Source: JAYPHU01 sp964611435 (lineage in GTDB: Bacteria; Pseudomonadota; Alphaproteobacteria; Rhodospirillales; UBA2165). From it: 64,000 nucleotides of DNA. Within the stretch, counting starts at the first letter, position 1, and each line of letters opens with the position of its first letter. The DNA lies in the NCBI GenBank assembly GCA_964611435.1, contig CAZSXT010000004.1, positions 91,345-155,344 on the forward strand, given 5' to 3'. Below the pieces are notes generated by a model. That model was not told the DNA's origin. It worked only from the letters and a program-made list of their open reading frames with translations, and did not search any database. The position numbers and the translations under genes were made by a program. Of this stretch, positions 25,574 to 34,634 are shown in pieces.

Positions 25574-25879
25574 CTAACTCGGGCCGGAATTGTCCTGAAT
25601 AAACTTTTCCAACTGCGGGCCTAGAGTTAGTTTTTGACCTCTGGCGGCGCCCTCGTGGTGATCTACGACCATTCTGAAATAATTCAGTATAAAAGTTCTC
25701 AACGCAGACGTACGGCTGGCAAGGCCCCGGTTGGCCTCCACCACGGAACAAATTTGATTTAAACTCAACCCCTCCCGGGAACAGATTTCCGCCAATCCGT
25801 CCCAAATGGATGCTTCCAGGCTGATACTCGTTCGGTGACCATTGACGGTTACATTTCTGCGCAGGAACTCGGTACTCAT
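25574..25879 (-). CDS. Ribbon-helix-helix DNA-binding protein
   Basis: 101 residues. Residues 7-60 (RRNVTVNGHRTSISLEASIWDGLAEICSREGLSLNQICSVVEANRGLASRTSALRTFILNYFR) match the RHH_4-type ribbon-helix-helix family common in alphaproteobacteria: a beta strand (HRTSISLE) followed by two helices. It is probably a dimeric transcription regulator. The C-terminal 40 residues are unstructured. It is convergent with the DUF2889 gene and divergent from the J-domain gene; a 12-bp palindrome lies in the intergenic region upstream. Target genes are unknown. Confidence 0.75.
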   Translation of the reverse strand: MSTEFLRRNVTVNGHRTSISLEASIWDGLAEICSREGLSLNQICSVVEANRGLASRTSALRTFILNYFRMVVDHHEGAARGQKLTLGPQLEKFIQDNSGPS

Positions 25880-25999
25880 AGGGGCGAACTACCCTTGTAT
25901 CGACGTAAAATGAACAAATTAAAGCTGCAATATGCCTAGTCTCCAAAATTTCACATTTTAGTATTGGTTCAAGAAATAATTGCAGTGGATATCCGTCAG

Positions 26000-26011
26000 A
26001 ATCCTAGGATT
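26000..26011. promoter_or_regulatory. Palindrome AATCCTAGGATT upstream of the ribbon-helix-helix gene
   Basis: A perfect 12-bp palindrome, followed six bases later by another AGGATT half. It lies in the AT-rich, 244-base gap between the divergent ribbon-helix-helix and J-domain genes. Repeated half-sites are what ribbon-helix-helix repressors often bind, so it may be an operator; inference only. Confidence 0.3.
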
Positions 26012-26123
26012 AACCCCAGGATTGATAAACATTTCCGCAAAATTAAAGTGGTAATAAGTTGGTCTGTAGGTTTCCTCCTCGTCTTCACTTGCCTTCGGAC
26101 GGACACGCTTACATAGTGGACCC

Positions 26124-26705
26124 ATGAAAAATCAGTCCCAAACCGTCGAAGATGTCTTCGCCTATCTGCGAGAGCCTCATCAGCGCCTTTGTGCTTGGTC
26201 GGGATGCGCCTCCGAGGGCAAATTTCGCGCGCCGGTTTCACGGGAAAATCTGAACGAATTCCATTGGTTCTGCCTGGACCATGTACGGATTTACAATAAA
26301 GCCTGGAACTATTATGAAGGCATGTCCGATGCGGAGGTGGAAGCCGCCGTTCGATCCGATATCACTTGGAACCGGCCATCCTGGCCCCTAGGCTCTGCAC
26401 CACTGACGGGCGGAAGCACTAAGCCGAACGCCGGATTCGAGCAAATTGACGATCCTTTCGGATTTTTGGGACCGGATGAGTCCGAAAGCAAGCCCCGCAA
26501 AACGTCGCCGCTGGCGGCGGAACGCCGAGCGCTTGCTGTAATGGGGCTCAGTTATCCGGTGACCGAGGCGGAGGTAAAGGCAAGGTACAAGGTCCTCGTG
26601 AAGCGCCACCACCCCGACGCCAACAAAGGCAACAAAGACGCCGAGGAGAGATTTAAGAGAGTCAACGAGGCTTATGAGACATTGATGCAGTTGATGGTTT
26701 CCTAA
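26124..26705 (+). CDS. J-domain (DnaJ-like) protein
   Basis: 193 residues. The C-terminal 60 residues are a J domain (about 132-192, RALAVMGLSYPVTEAEVKARYKVLVKRHHPDANKGNKDAEERFKRVNEAYETLMQL) with the HPD tripeptide intact, so it can stimulate an Hsp70 ATPase. The N-terminal half (FAYLREPHQRLCAWSGCASEGKFRAPVSRENLNEFHWFCLDHVRIYNKAWNYYEGM) has spaced Cys and His that could bind zinc. This domain order differs from DnaJ itself, where J is N-terminal. The gene is 31 bases upstream of cobS, an arrangement I know from many alphaproteobacteria, and may be co-transcribed with cobST. Confidence 0.9.
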   Translation: MKNQSQTVEDVFAYLREPHQRLCAWSGCASEGKFRAPVSRENLNEFHWFCLDHVRIYNKAWNYYEGMSDAEVEAAVRSDITWNRPSWPLGSAPLTGGSTKPNAGFEQIDDPFGFLGPDESESKPRKTSPLAAERRALAVMGLSYPVTEAEVKARYKVLVKRHHPDANKGNKDAEERFKRVNEAYETLMQLMVS

Positions 26706-26736
26706 GCCCTTTCAGAAGCTGAAATCGGAAAAATTG

Positions 26737-27744
26737 ATGAGCAAAGATACGACCACTTCCAACGAGGAGGGTGTGTTTCCCTTCGAAAAACCGGATATCA
26801 CCGTTTCCGTCCGCCAGGTTTTCGGGATTGATAGCGATCTCGAAGTGCCGGCCTTCTCCGAAGGAAACGAATACGTGCCGATTCTGGACGAAGCCTACCG
26901 CTTTGACCGGGATACGACCCTCGCCATCCTGGCTGGCTTCGCCCACAACCGCCGGGTGATGATCCAGGGCTACCACGGCACCGGTAAATCTACCCATATC
27001 GAGCAGGTGGCGTCGCGGCTCAACTGGCCGTGCATCCGGGTCAATCTGGACAGCCACATCAGCCGGATCGATCTGGTCGGTAAGGACGCCATTGTGCTTA
27101 AGGACGGCCAGCAGGTCACCGAGTTCAAGGAAGGCATCTTGCCCTGGTGCCTGCAAAACCCGACGGCGTTGGTCTTCGACGAATACGACGCCGGCCGGCC
27201 GGATGTAATGTTCGTGATCCAGCGGGTGCTGGAAGTCGAGGGCAAGCTGACACTGATGGATCAGAGTAAAGTGCTGCGCCCGCATCCGTTCTTCCGCATG
27301 TTCGCCACGGCGAACACGGTTGGTCTGGGCGATACGACCGGCCTCTATCACGGCACCCAACAGATTAACCAGGGCCAGATGGACCGCTGGAATATTGTCA
27401 CCACGCTGAATTATCTGGAACACGACGCCGAAGCGGAAATCGTGCTGTCCAAAGTCCCGGCCTATAACACGGCCGAGGGCCAACAGACCGTCAGCAAGAT
27501 GGTGGAACTGGCGGATCTGACCCGCTCCGGCTTCATCAACGGTGATATCTCCACCGTGATGTCGCCCCGGACGGTGATTATATGGGGCGAAAACGCGCAA
27601 ATTTTCAACGATCTGGGCTTTGCGTTCCGCCTGACCTTCCTCAACAAATGCGACGAGATGGAGCGTCCGGTCATCGCCGAGTACTACCAGCGTTGCTTTG
27701 GCGAAGAACTGCCGGAGTCTGCGGCCAACGTCACCCTCTCGTAA
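26737..27744 (+). CDS. cobS: Cobaltochelatase AAA+ subunit CobS
   Basis: 335 residues from ATG 26737; the TTG just before it is not needed. CobS is the ATPase of the aerobic-pathway cobaltochelatase CobNST, which inserts cobalt into hydrogenobyrinic acid a,c-diamide. Walker A GYHGTGKST is at about 78-86, the Walker B region ALVFDEYDAGRPDVMFVIQRVLE at about 150-170, sensor-type MFATANTVG at about 190-198. The N-terminus MSKDTT...FEKPDITVSVRQVFGIDSDLEVPAFSEG is typical. It pairs with cobT 21 bases downstream. The large subunit cobN is not in the window, and no cobalamin riboswitch is evident upstream. Confidence 0.95.
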   Translation: MSKDTTTSNEEGVFPFEKPDITVSVRQVFGIDSDLEVPAFSEGNEYVPILDEAYRFDRDTTLAILAGFAHNRRVMIQGYHGTGKSTHIEQVASRLNWPCIRVNLDSHISRIDLVGKDAIVLKDGQQVTEFKEGILPWCLQNPTALVFDEYDAGRPDVMFVIQRVLEVEGKLTLMDQSKVLRPHPFFRMFATANTVGLGDTTGLYHGTQQINQGQMDRWNIVTTLNYLEHDAEAEIVLSKVPAYNTAEGQQTVSKMVELADLTRSGFINGDISTVMSPRTVIIWGENAQIFNDLGFAFRLTFLNKCDEMERPVIAEYYQRCFGEELPESAANVTLS

Positions 27745-27765
27745 GCCGTCGGTTTGGGCCGGACC

Positions 27766-29610
27766 ATGGATCAGGACAATCAAGAGCTCGTCAAACGAGT
27801 CACCGAAGCCGCCCTTAAGGCGGTCGCGGCCCGCGACGATGTGGAGGTGAATTTTGCCCCCGGCGCCCATGGCCTGATGCAGACCGGCGAAGGCATGACC
27901 GCACGCCTGCCGACACCCACCCGGCAATTCGACACCAATGATCTTCGCGTACTCCGCGGTGAAGCGGACACCACCGCACTCCGGCTGCGTTATCACGATA
28001 CCGACGTCTATAACCGCCAGCGCCCGGCCAGCGGCACCAGCGCGGCGCTTTTTGACGCAGCAGAACAGGCGCGGGTCGAGGCGCTCGGCTGCCGTACGCT
28101 CGAAGGAGTCGCCAAGAACCTTTATGACTTTCAGGAAGCCCAAGCCCACGACAAAGGCTTTCATCTGGTCGAGGAACAGCAGGAAGCCCAACTGGCGGAC
28201 GCCGTCAGCATGGTGTTGCGGGAAAAGCTGACCGGCCAGCCCGTACCGCCCTCGGCCGAGCCGATGATGCGCCAGTGGCGGGACTGGGTAGATGAGAAAA
28301 TCGGCAATAAATTCAACGATTTGAAAACCACCCTGCACGATCAAGAGGCGTTCGGCGAGTCGCTCATGGATATCCTGGAGCAATTGGATTTACCGGCCGA
28401 CAGCGATGCGGAGCCGGAAGGCCAGTCCGATGATGACCAAGATGATCAGCAGGATCAGGACGAACAAGACAGCCAGGACGCTGAATCCGACGCCGATGGG
28501 GACGACACCCAGGAACAGGAAATGGAAATGGAGTTCCTGGACCCGGACGCCATGGAAGACGTTGAAGACCTAATGGATCCGGAGGACTCAGAAGAAGACC
28601 CGGAAGCCACCATGCAGGGCCGCCCCCAACACCCGGATTTCCCGGAAGGCCATGTGGAACCCTACCGCGCCTATTCCACCGAGTATGACGAGGTCGTTTC
28701 CGCCGAAGAGTTGTGCGAGCCGGAAGAACTGGGCCGGTTGCGCGCACAACTGGATCAGCAACTTTCTCATTTGCAGGGCGTGGTGTCCCGCCTCGCCAAC
28801 CGGCTGCAGCGCCGCCTGATGGCGCAACAGCAGCGCTGGTGGGAATTTGATCTGGACGAGGGTTTTTTGGATTCAGGCCGGCTGGCCCGCGTGGTGGCCA
28901 ATCCGCTACACCCGCTGTCCTACAAGATCGAGAAAGAACATAACTTCCGCGATACCGTGGTGACCTTGCTGATCGATAATTCCGGCTCCATGCGGGGCCG
29001 GCCGATCTCCGTCGCGGCCATGTCCGCCGATATCATCGCCCGGACGCTGGAACGGTGTGCGGTGAAGGTCGAGGTTCTGGGCTTCACCACCCGCGCCTGG
29101 AAAGGCGGGCAGGCCCGGGAACGCTGGGTCGAAGAAGGCAAAAGCCCCAATCCGGGGCGGCTCAACGATTTGCGGCATATTGTCTATAAGGCGGCCGATG
29201 CACCCTGGCGCCGGGCCCGGCGCAATCTGGGCCTGATGCTGCGCGAGGGCCTGTTAAAGGAAAATATCGACGGCGAGGCGCTCCTTTGGGCCTATAACCG
29301 GCTGATCGGCCGGCCGGAACAACGGCGCATTCTGATGGTGATCTCGGACGGTGCGCCGGTGGACGACGCCACACTGTCCGTAAACCCCGGCAACTACCTG
29401 GAACGGCATTTGCGGGATGTCATTAACTTTATTGAGACAAAAACACCCATTGAAGTCACCGCCATCGGTATTGGTCACGATGTGACCCGCTATTACCAGC
29501 GGGCCGTCACCATTAACGATGCGGAAGAATTGGGCGGCACCATGATGCAGAATCTCACCGATCTGTTTGACGAAAAGGCGAACCGTCCCAAGCCTGGCAT
29601 GATGCACTAA
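27766..29610 (+). CDS. cobT: Cobaltochelatase subunit CobT
   Basis: 614 residues from ATG 27766. The N-terminal part (about 1-200) is the CobT-specific domain; residues about 205-300 are a strongly acidic, Asp/Glu/Gln-rich linker; the C-terminal third is a von Willebrand A-type domain with the metal site D404-x-S406-x-S408 (LIDNSGSMRGRPIS) and later ISDGAPVDD. CobT forms the AAA+ chaperone complex with CobS that drives CobN in aerobic cobalamin synthesis. It directly follows cobS and is convergent with rpmB, with a bidirectional terminator between them. Confidence 0.95.
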   Translation: MDQDNQELVKRVTEAALKAVAARDDVEVNFAPGAHGLMQTGEGMTARLPTPTRQFDTNDLRVLRGEADTTALRLRYHDTDVYNRQRPASGTSAALFDAAEQARVEALGCRTLEGVAKNLYDFQEAQAHDKGFHLVEEQQEAQLADAVSMVLREKLTGQPVPPSAEPMMRQWRDWVDEKIGNKFNDLKTTLHDQEAFGESLMDILEQLDLPADSDAEPEGQSDDDQDDQQDQDEQDSQDAESDADGDDTQEQEMEMEFLDPDAMEDVEDLMDPEDSEEDPEATMQGRPQHPDFPEGHVEPYRAYSTEYDEVVSAEELCEPEELGRLRAQLDQQLSHLQGVVSRLANRLQRRLMAQQQRWWEFDLDEGFLDSGRLARVVANPLHPLSYKIEKEHNFRDTVVTLLIDNSGSMRGRPISVAAMSADIIARTLERCAVKVEVLGFTTRAWKGGQARERWVEEGKSPNPGRLNDLRHIVYKAADAPWRRARRNLGLMLREGLLKENIDGEALLWAYNRLIGRPEQRRILMVISDGAPVDDATLSVNPGNYLERHLRDVINFIETKTPIEVTAIGIGHDVTRYYQRAVTINDAEELGGTMMQNLTDLFDEKANRPKPGMMH

Positions 29611-29720
29611 TCATAATATTATTTAATAAAATCATATAGTTAACAAAATTCTCACAATTTATTTTTAATTGTGAGCATTGTTATTTCGTTTGCAGCACCA
29701 GCAAAATATCTGCACGCAAT

Positions 29721-29747
29721 AAAAAACCCGCCTGACGGCGGGTTTTT
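29721..29747. terminator. Bidirectional intrinsic terminator between cobT and rpmB
   Basis: A perfect 6-bp stem CCCGCC (29727-29732) and GGCGGG (29737-29742) with loop TGAC is flanked by six A on the left and five T on the right, so it reads as an intrinsic terminator on both strands. It serves the convergent cobT and rpmB genes. Confidence 0.9.
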
Positions 29748-29766
29748 CGGCAATCAGAGAAAGTGA

Positions 29767-30057
29767 TTATGCGGCGTTTTTCGCCTGCGCTTTCTTCACA
29801 CGATTGCGAAGCTTTTTGGCTTCATCGGTCAAATTGTTGGCCTTGGCCGTCAGCAGGAAATTATCCAGCCCGCCATTGTGTTCAATGGTGCGGAGACCGG
29901 CCGCCGACACTTTCAGGGTCACCGGGCCCAGCGTATCGCTGTGCAAGGTCATTTTGTGCACGTTCGGCAGATAGCGGCGGCGCGTCTTGTTGTGCGCGTG
30001 GCTCACATTATTGCCGGTCTGAACGCCTTTACCGGTGATGTCACAACGTCTGGACAT
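29767..30057 (-). CDS. rpmB: Ribosomal protein bL28
   Basis: 96 residues from ATG 30057 (MSRRCDITGKGVQTGNNVSHAHNKTRRRYLPNVHKMTLHSDTLG), a clear match to bL28 of the large ribosomal subunit. An in-frame ATG five codons upstream is rejected because the family begins MSRxC. The long alphaproteobacterial form with a C-terminal basic tail (RVKKAQAKNAA) is seen. It ends at the terminator shared with cobT. Confidence 0.97.
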   Translation of the reverse strand: MSRRCDITGKGVQTGNNVSHAHNKTRRRYLPNVHKMTLHSDTLGPVTLKVSAAGLRTIEHNGGLDNFLLTAKANNLTDEAKKLRNRVKKAQAKNAA

Positions 30058-30214
30058 AACATTCTTCCTCAATCTCTCTTCGACGGCCCCGAATCAGACC
30101 GGCTCAATAAAACTCGTTTCCGAAAGGCCCTCGCCCCGGAAGAGGCGGCTTTTTAAGGCCCCCCGCCTCTCCCGTCAAGGAGAAAAGCCTTCTAATTACG
30201 GGGTATTCCGCCCC

Positions 30215-32440
30215 TTACCCCACGATCCCGTTGAGTGTGGCGCTCGGGCGCATAGCCGCAGCGACCTTGGCTGCATCGGTGCGGTAATACCCCCCCACAT
30301 CCACACTGTGGCCTTGGGCATCGTTGAGCTCGGCCACGATCTTGTCTTCGTTTTCGGTCAACGCCTTGGCGATGGGCTCGAAATGGGCCTTCAGCTCCGC
30401 ATCCGTATCCTGCTCCGCCAACGCCTGGGCCCAGAACATGGCCAGGTAATAGTGGCTGCCCCGATTGTCCAGCTCCCCAACTTTGCGGCTGGGCGACTTA
30501 TTAGTTTCAAGGTGGATGGTGATGGCCCGGTCCAGGGTATCCGCCATGACCTGCGCCTTAGCGTTGCCGCGGGACTGGCTGAGATGCTCCAGCGAGGCGC
30601 CGAGGGCACAGAATTCGCCCAGGGAATCCCACCGCAGGTGCCCCTCTTCCAGCATTTGCTGCACGTGTTTTGGGGCGGAACCGCCGGCGCCCGTCTCGAA
30701 CAGACCGCCGCCCGCCATCAAGGGAACGATGGATAGCATCTTAGCGCTGGTCCCGACCTCCAGGATGGGGAAAAGATCGGTCAGATAGTCGCGGAGCACG
30801 TTGCCGGTCACCGAGATGGTGTTTTGGCCATTGGCGACCCGCTCCAGCGCGTGCCGGGTGGCGTCCTTGGGCGACATGATCTGGATATCCAGACCGTCGG
30901 TGTCCAGGTCCTTGAGGTACTCGTGCACCTTTTCGATCAATTGCGAATCGTGGGCACGGTCCTTATTCAGCCAGAAGATGGCCGGATCGCCGGTCAGACG
31001 CGCGCGGCGCACACCCAACTGCACCCAGTCCTTGATCGCCGGGTCGCGGGTGATGCAGGCCCGCCAGATATCGCCTTCGGCCACATCGTGTTCCAGCAGC
31101 GTGTTCCCCGCCGCATCGACCACGCGGATCGCGCCGTCCGCCGGGGCGGTAAAGGTCTGCGGGTGGGAGCCGTATTCCTCCGCCTGGCGGGCCATCAGAC
31201 CCACATTGGCGACGGTGCCCATCTTGGTCGGATCGTACGCGCCGTTCTCGATGCAGAACTTGATGGTCTCGTCATAGACCGCGGCATAGCTGGAATCGGG
31301 GATCACACATTTGGCGTCCCGGGGCTTGTTGTCCTTGTCCCAGCCCTTGCCACCGCCCCGGATCAGCGCCGGCATGGAGGCGTCGATGATCACGTCACTG
31401 GGCACGTGCAGGTTGGTCAGTCCCCGGTCGGAGTTGACCATGTACAGGTCCGGCTGGCTGTCCATGCAGGCCTGGATATCGGCCTCGATCTCGGCCTGTT
31501 TATCCGCCGGCAACTCCGCCACTTTCTGCATCAACTCGCCGATGCCGTTGTTGGGATTCACGCCCGCGTCGGCCAATGTATCGCCGTGCTTGTCGAAAAC
31601 ATCGGCCAGATAAACAGAGACCGCGTGGCCAAAGATGATCGGATCGGCGACCTTCATCATGGTGGCTTTCAGGTGGACCGAAAATAAGACGCCGCTTTTC
31701 TTGGCGTCTTCGATTTGTTCACCTAAGAATTTGCGCAGCGCCTTGCAGTCCATGAAGGTGGAATCGACCACGTCACCGGCGTCCAGCGGGGTCGCGGCCT
31801 TGAGCTCGGTCACGCTGCCGTCCTTGGCGACGAATTCAATCCTGGCGTCCCCTTCAGAGCCCGCCGGCACGGTCACGGATTTTTCATTAGAGCGGAAATC
31901 GTTGACGCCCATGGTCGCCACGTGGGTTTTGGAGTCCTTCACCCACTCACCCATGCTGTGCGGGTGGGATTTGGCATAGGCTTTCACCGCGTTGGGCGCG
32001 CGCCGGTCCGAATTACCCTGGCGCAGCACCGGGTTCACGGCGCTGCCCAGCACATTGCCGTAGGCCGCGCGAATTTTCCTTTCTTCATCGGTGGACGGAT
32101 TTTCCGGGAAGTCCGGCACCGGGACGCCTTTTTCCTGCAGTTCCTTGATCGCCGCGTTCAACTGCGGGATGGAGGCCGAGATATTCGGCAGCTTAATGAT
32201 ATTGGCGTCGGGCTCGGTCACCATCTTGCCCAAGAGCGCCAGATCGTCGGGCTGGCCGTGCTCCGCCGGCATGAAGGGCGTCATGTTGGCGACGATCCGG
32301 CCGGCCAGGGAAATATCCTTGGTGCCGACGGTGATCCCGGCCGGGGCCAGATAGGATTGAATGATCGGCAGAAACGATCCGCTTGCCAGTTCGGGGGCTT
32401 CGTCTACTTGAGTATAGATAATGTCCAGTTGATCGGCCAT
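30215..32440 (-). CDS. icd: NADP-dependent isocitrate dehydrogenase, monomeric type
   Basis: 741 residues from ATG 32440 behind GAGGAG, the normal length of monomeric IDH (about 740). It oxidises isocitrate to 2-oxoglutarate and CO2 with NADP in the TCA cycle. Matches to the family include ADQLDIIYTQVDEAPELASGSFLPIIQSYL at the start, ELQEKGVPVPDFPENPSTDEERKI, GSAVNPVLRQGNSDRRAP with the isocitrate-binding SNP-like region, HLKATMMKVADPIIFGHAV and PKDATRHALERVANGQNTISVTGNVLRDYLTDLFPILEVGTSAKMLSIVPLMAGGG. It stands alone on the minus strand, divergent from the Rieske oxygenase. Confidence 0.96.
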   Translation of the reverse strand: MADQLDIIYTQVDEAPELASGSFLPIIQSYLAPAGITVGTKDISLAGRIVANMTPFMPAEHGQPDDLALLGKMVTEPDANIIKLPNISASIPQLNAAIKELQEKGVPVPDFPENPSTDEERKIRAAYGNVLGSAVNPVLRQGNSDRRAPNAVKAYAKSHPHSMGEWVKDSKTHVATMGVNDFRSNEKSVTVPAGSEGDARIEFVAKDGSVTELKAATPLDAGDVVDSTFMDCKALRKFLGEQIEDAKKSGVLFSVHLKATMMKVADPIIFGHAVSVYLADVFDKHGDTLADAGVNPNNGIGELMQKVAELPADKQAEIEADIQACMDSQPDLYMVNSDRGLTNLHVPSDVIIDASMPALIRGGGKGWDKDNKPRDAKCVIPDSSYAAVYDETIKFCIENGAYDPTKMGTVANVGLMARQAEEYGSHPQTFTAPADGAIRVVDAAGNTLLEHDVAEGDIWRACITRDPAIKDWVQLGVRRARLTGDPAIFWLNKDRAHDSQLIEKVHEYLKDLDTDGLDIQIMSPKDATRHALERVANGQNTISVTGNVLRDYLTDLFPILEVGTSAKMLSIVPLMAGGGLFETGAGGSAPKHVQQMLEEGHLRWDSLGEFCALGASLEHLSQSRGNAKAQVMADTLDRAITIHLETNKSPSRKVGELDNRGSHYYLAMFWAQALAEQDTDAELKAHFEPIAKALTENEDKIVAELNDAQGHSVDVGGYYRTDAAKVAAAMRPSATLNGIVG

Positions 32441-32720
32441 TTGACTCTCCTCTTGTCCGGCGGGCGCGCGATTGCCGGTCGGCACAGTCTTTCCGGCACT
32501 GCGCCGGCGCGCTCAAGCCACATGAAATGTTTAAGTCTTAGATCGTCCGCCGGGGTGCGCCCCAGATCATTTGTCGTGAACTACGCGTTTCGGACGGCGG
32601 CAAAATAAGCGCCGGGACATGCGTTTGCAAGTGACTCCGCACAACGCAACCTTTTCAATTTCCCGAGAGTTTGGCTACACTTTCGGCTCAAGAACTTCTT
32701 GTCAGCGGAGGCAGCGGACA

Positions 32721-33890
32721 ATGGACGGCGATAAGACGAAAACAACGGAAAATTGGGCGGACTATGTCTCAGCCAAACCGGACACGACCGGTGGCAAATA
32801 TCTGCGTAAATTCTGGCAGCCGGTGGCGTTGTCGCGGGAGATTGAGGCGGGCAAAGCCATGCCCCTCCGTATTATGGAAGAAAAGTTCACCCTCTACCGG
32901 GGAGAGACCGGCACGGCCCACGTGGTTGGCTACCGCTGCGCCCACCGGGCGACCCAGCTGTCGACCGGGTGGGTGAAGGACGACTGCATCCAGTGCATGT
33001 ATCACGGCTGGACCTATGACGGCGACGGCAACTGCGTCGCGCGGCCCGGCGAGAAACCGGCCGGCCCGTTCGAGCGCGCCAATATCCCGGCCTATCCGAC
33101 ACAGGAACATCTAGGCGTCATCTTCGCCTATTTCGGCGAGGGCGAGCCACCCGAATTCCCGCCCTTCGACGGCTACAAGGAGATTGGCCAGATCGAGACC
33201 CACGCGCTGGAGTTTCCCAGCAACTGGTTCCAGACCATGGAGAACCATTTCGACGAGACCCATGTGGCCTTCGTCCACACGTTCAGCGGCTCCCACAACA
33301 ACCTTGGCCGGTCTGAATACGACCTGCCGGAAATGAACATCTACGAGACCGATTACGGCATGATCCGGGAAACCAAGGTGCCCGGTGGCGCGCTGCGTAA
33401 GACGCTCTACCTGATGCCCAACATCATGCGGATCATCATACCCACCTTCGGCGACTTGACCGAGGTCGGCGGCTGGCGTGACACCTATATCATCCTGGTG
33501 CCGACCGATGACGAAAACCACCGGGTGTTCTTCATCAAGAATGTGCATATCGACGAGAAAGACATGCCCGCGTTCGAAAATATGCACGCCGCGTTCCAGG
33601 ACAAGATCAAAGCCGCCCGCCCGGTCCGCGAGATCACCGAGGAAATCCTGGACGGCAACGGCCACCTCAACGACTACCTGGACCATCCCTACATTCTGAT
33701 CCTGGAGGACGCGGTTACTCAGGGCGGCCAGGGCCGGATCACCGACCGCAGCCTGGAAATGCTGGGCCGCACGGACGCCGGTGTGGCGGCCTTCCGGCGG
33801 GTTTATTTACGGGAGATGCAGGCGATGCTCGACGGCCGGCCGCTCAAAGACTGGATCCGTCTGAACGAAGAACCGGCGCTGGGGTTTTAG
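32721..33890 (+). CDS. Rieske non-heme iron aromatic ring oxygenase, alpha subunit
   Basis: 389 residues from ATG 32721, which follows GCGGAGG; the earlier in-frame start has no such site. The Rieske 2Fe-2S ligands are C73-A-H75 and C92-M-Y-H95 (CAHRATQ...CIQCMYHGW). The catalytic mononuclear iron triad is D178, H181 and H186 (NHFDETHVAFVH). The family oxidises or demethylates aromatic or other hydrophobic acids with electrons from a separate reductase. No reductase, ferredoxin or small subunit is encoded next to it, so it must share one made elsewhere. It is convergent with the LOG gene with three bases between. Substrate unknown. Confidence 0.92.
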   Translation: MDGDKTKTTENWADYVSAKPDTTGGKYLRKFWQPVALSREIEAGKAMPLRIMEEKFTLYRGETGTAHVVGYRCAHRATQLSTGWVKDDCIQCMYHGWTYDGDGNCVARPGEKPAGPFERANIPAYPTQEHLGVIFAYFGEGEPPEFPPFDGYKEIGQIETHALEFPSNWFQTMENHFDETHVAFVHTFSGSHNNLGRSEYDLPEMNIYETDYGMIRETKVPGGALRKTLYLMPNIMRIIIPTFGDLTEVGGWRDTYIILVPTDDENHRVFFIKNVHIDEKDMPAFENMHAAFQDKIKAARPVREITEEILDGNGHLNDYLDHPYILILEDAVTQGGQGRITDRSLEMLGRTDAGVAAFRRVYLREMQAMLDGRPLKDWIRLNEEPALGF

Positions 33891-33893
33891 TCC

Positions 33894-34478
33894 CTACAGA
33901 TGATCGTCCAAGACCACGCGGCCGGGTTCCGGGGCGTTTTCCAGGGCCGTGAAGATATCCTCCACGCGCTCGACGACGGTATAGAGATCCTTGCACTTGG
34001 GGTGGGCAAAACCGTGGGCGATGATATCGTCGACCAGCCGGTCCACGCCGTCCCAGCAGCCCTCGACATTGAGGACAACAATTGGCCGGTCATGAAGCTG
34101 CAGTTGCTTCCAGGTCAGGACCTCGATGAACTCTTCCATGGTGCCCAACCCACCGGGCAGCACCACATAGCCGTCGGCGCGGGTGAACATGGTGTGCTTG
34201 CGTTCGTGCATGTTGGGGACCCGGATCAGCTCGGTCACGTTGACATGGGCGACCTCCAGATCAAACAGGAAATCGGGAATCACGCCAATCACCTCGCCGC
34301 CGCCCGCCAGCACGTGATTGGCCAACTCCCCCATGATGCCGATGGTGCCGCCGCCATAGACCAGATCTATCTTACGCGTCGCCATTTCCCGTCCCAAATC
34401 GCGCGCCGCCTGCGAAAATGCCGGCGAATTGCCGGATTTGGAGCCGCAATAGACTGCAAGGGCGGAAATCTGGGTCAT
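33894..34478 (-). CDS. LOG family protein (nucleotide 5'-monophosphate phosphoribohydrolase)
   Basis: 194 residues. The family motif PGGLGTMEEFIEVLTWKQL is at about 112-130, and the N-terminal Rossmann part has VYCGSKSGNSPAFSQAARDLGREMATRKIDLVYGGGTIGIMGELA. LOG enzymes release the base from cytokinin riboside or other nucleoside monophosphates; in many bacteria the physiological role is nucleotide recycling. The match to TIGR00730-type proteins is clear. A single-gene unit on the minus strand; the preceding region has only a weak ribosome-binding site. Confidence 0.92.
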   Translation of the reverse strand: MTQISALAVYCGSKSGNSPAFSQAARDLGREMATRKIDLVYGGGTIGIMGELANHVLAGGGEVIGVIPDFLFDLEVAHVNVTELIRVPNMHERKHTMFTRADGYVVLPGGLGTMEEFIEVLTWKQLQLHDRPIVVLNVEGCWDGVDRLVDDIIAHGFAHPKCKDLYTVVERVEDIFTALENAPEPGRVVLDDHL

Positions 34479-34634
34479 AGGTTTGACAAATTCGACGCGT
34501 AATCGGGATTGGCGGAATCGTTTATAACGAATAATTTACTGACATAGGACTGGGAATAAGTCCAACACTCTGCTGTTATCTACCCAGGCCGGAGTCTTCA
34601 ACGGCTAAACGTGTGCAATCTCGGAGGTTTATCC

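Noticed and set aside
26706..26736. Cobalamin riboswitch before cobS
   Set aside because: The gap is too short and lacks the B12-box; none is seen before the J-domain gene either.
26662..28383. Long minus-strand reading frame (573 codons) over the J-domain gene end, cobS and cobT
   Set aside because: Shadow of cobS and cobT, which have full catalytic motifs on the other strand.
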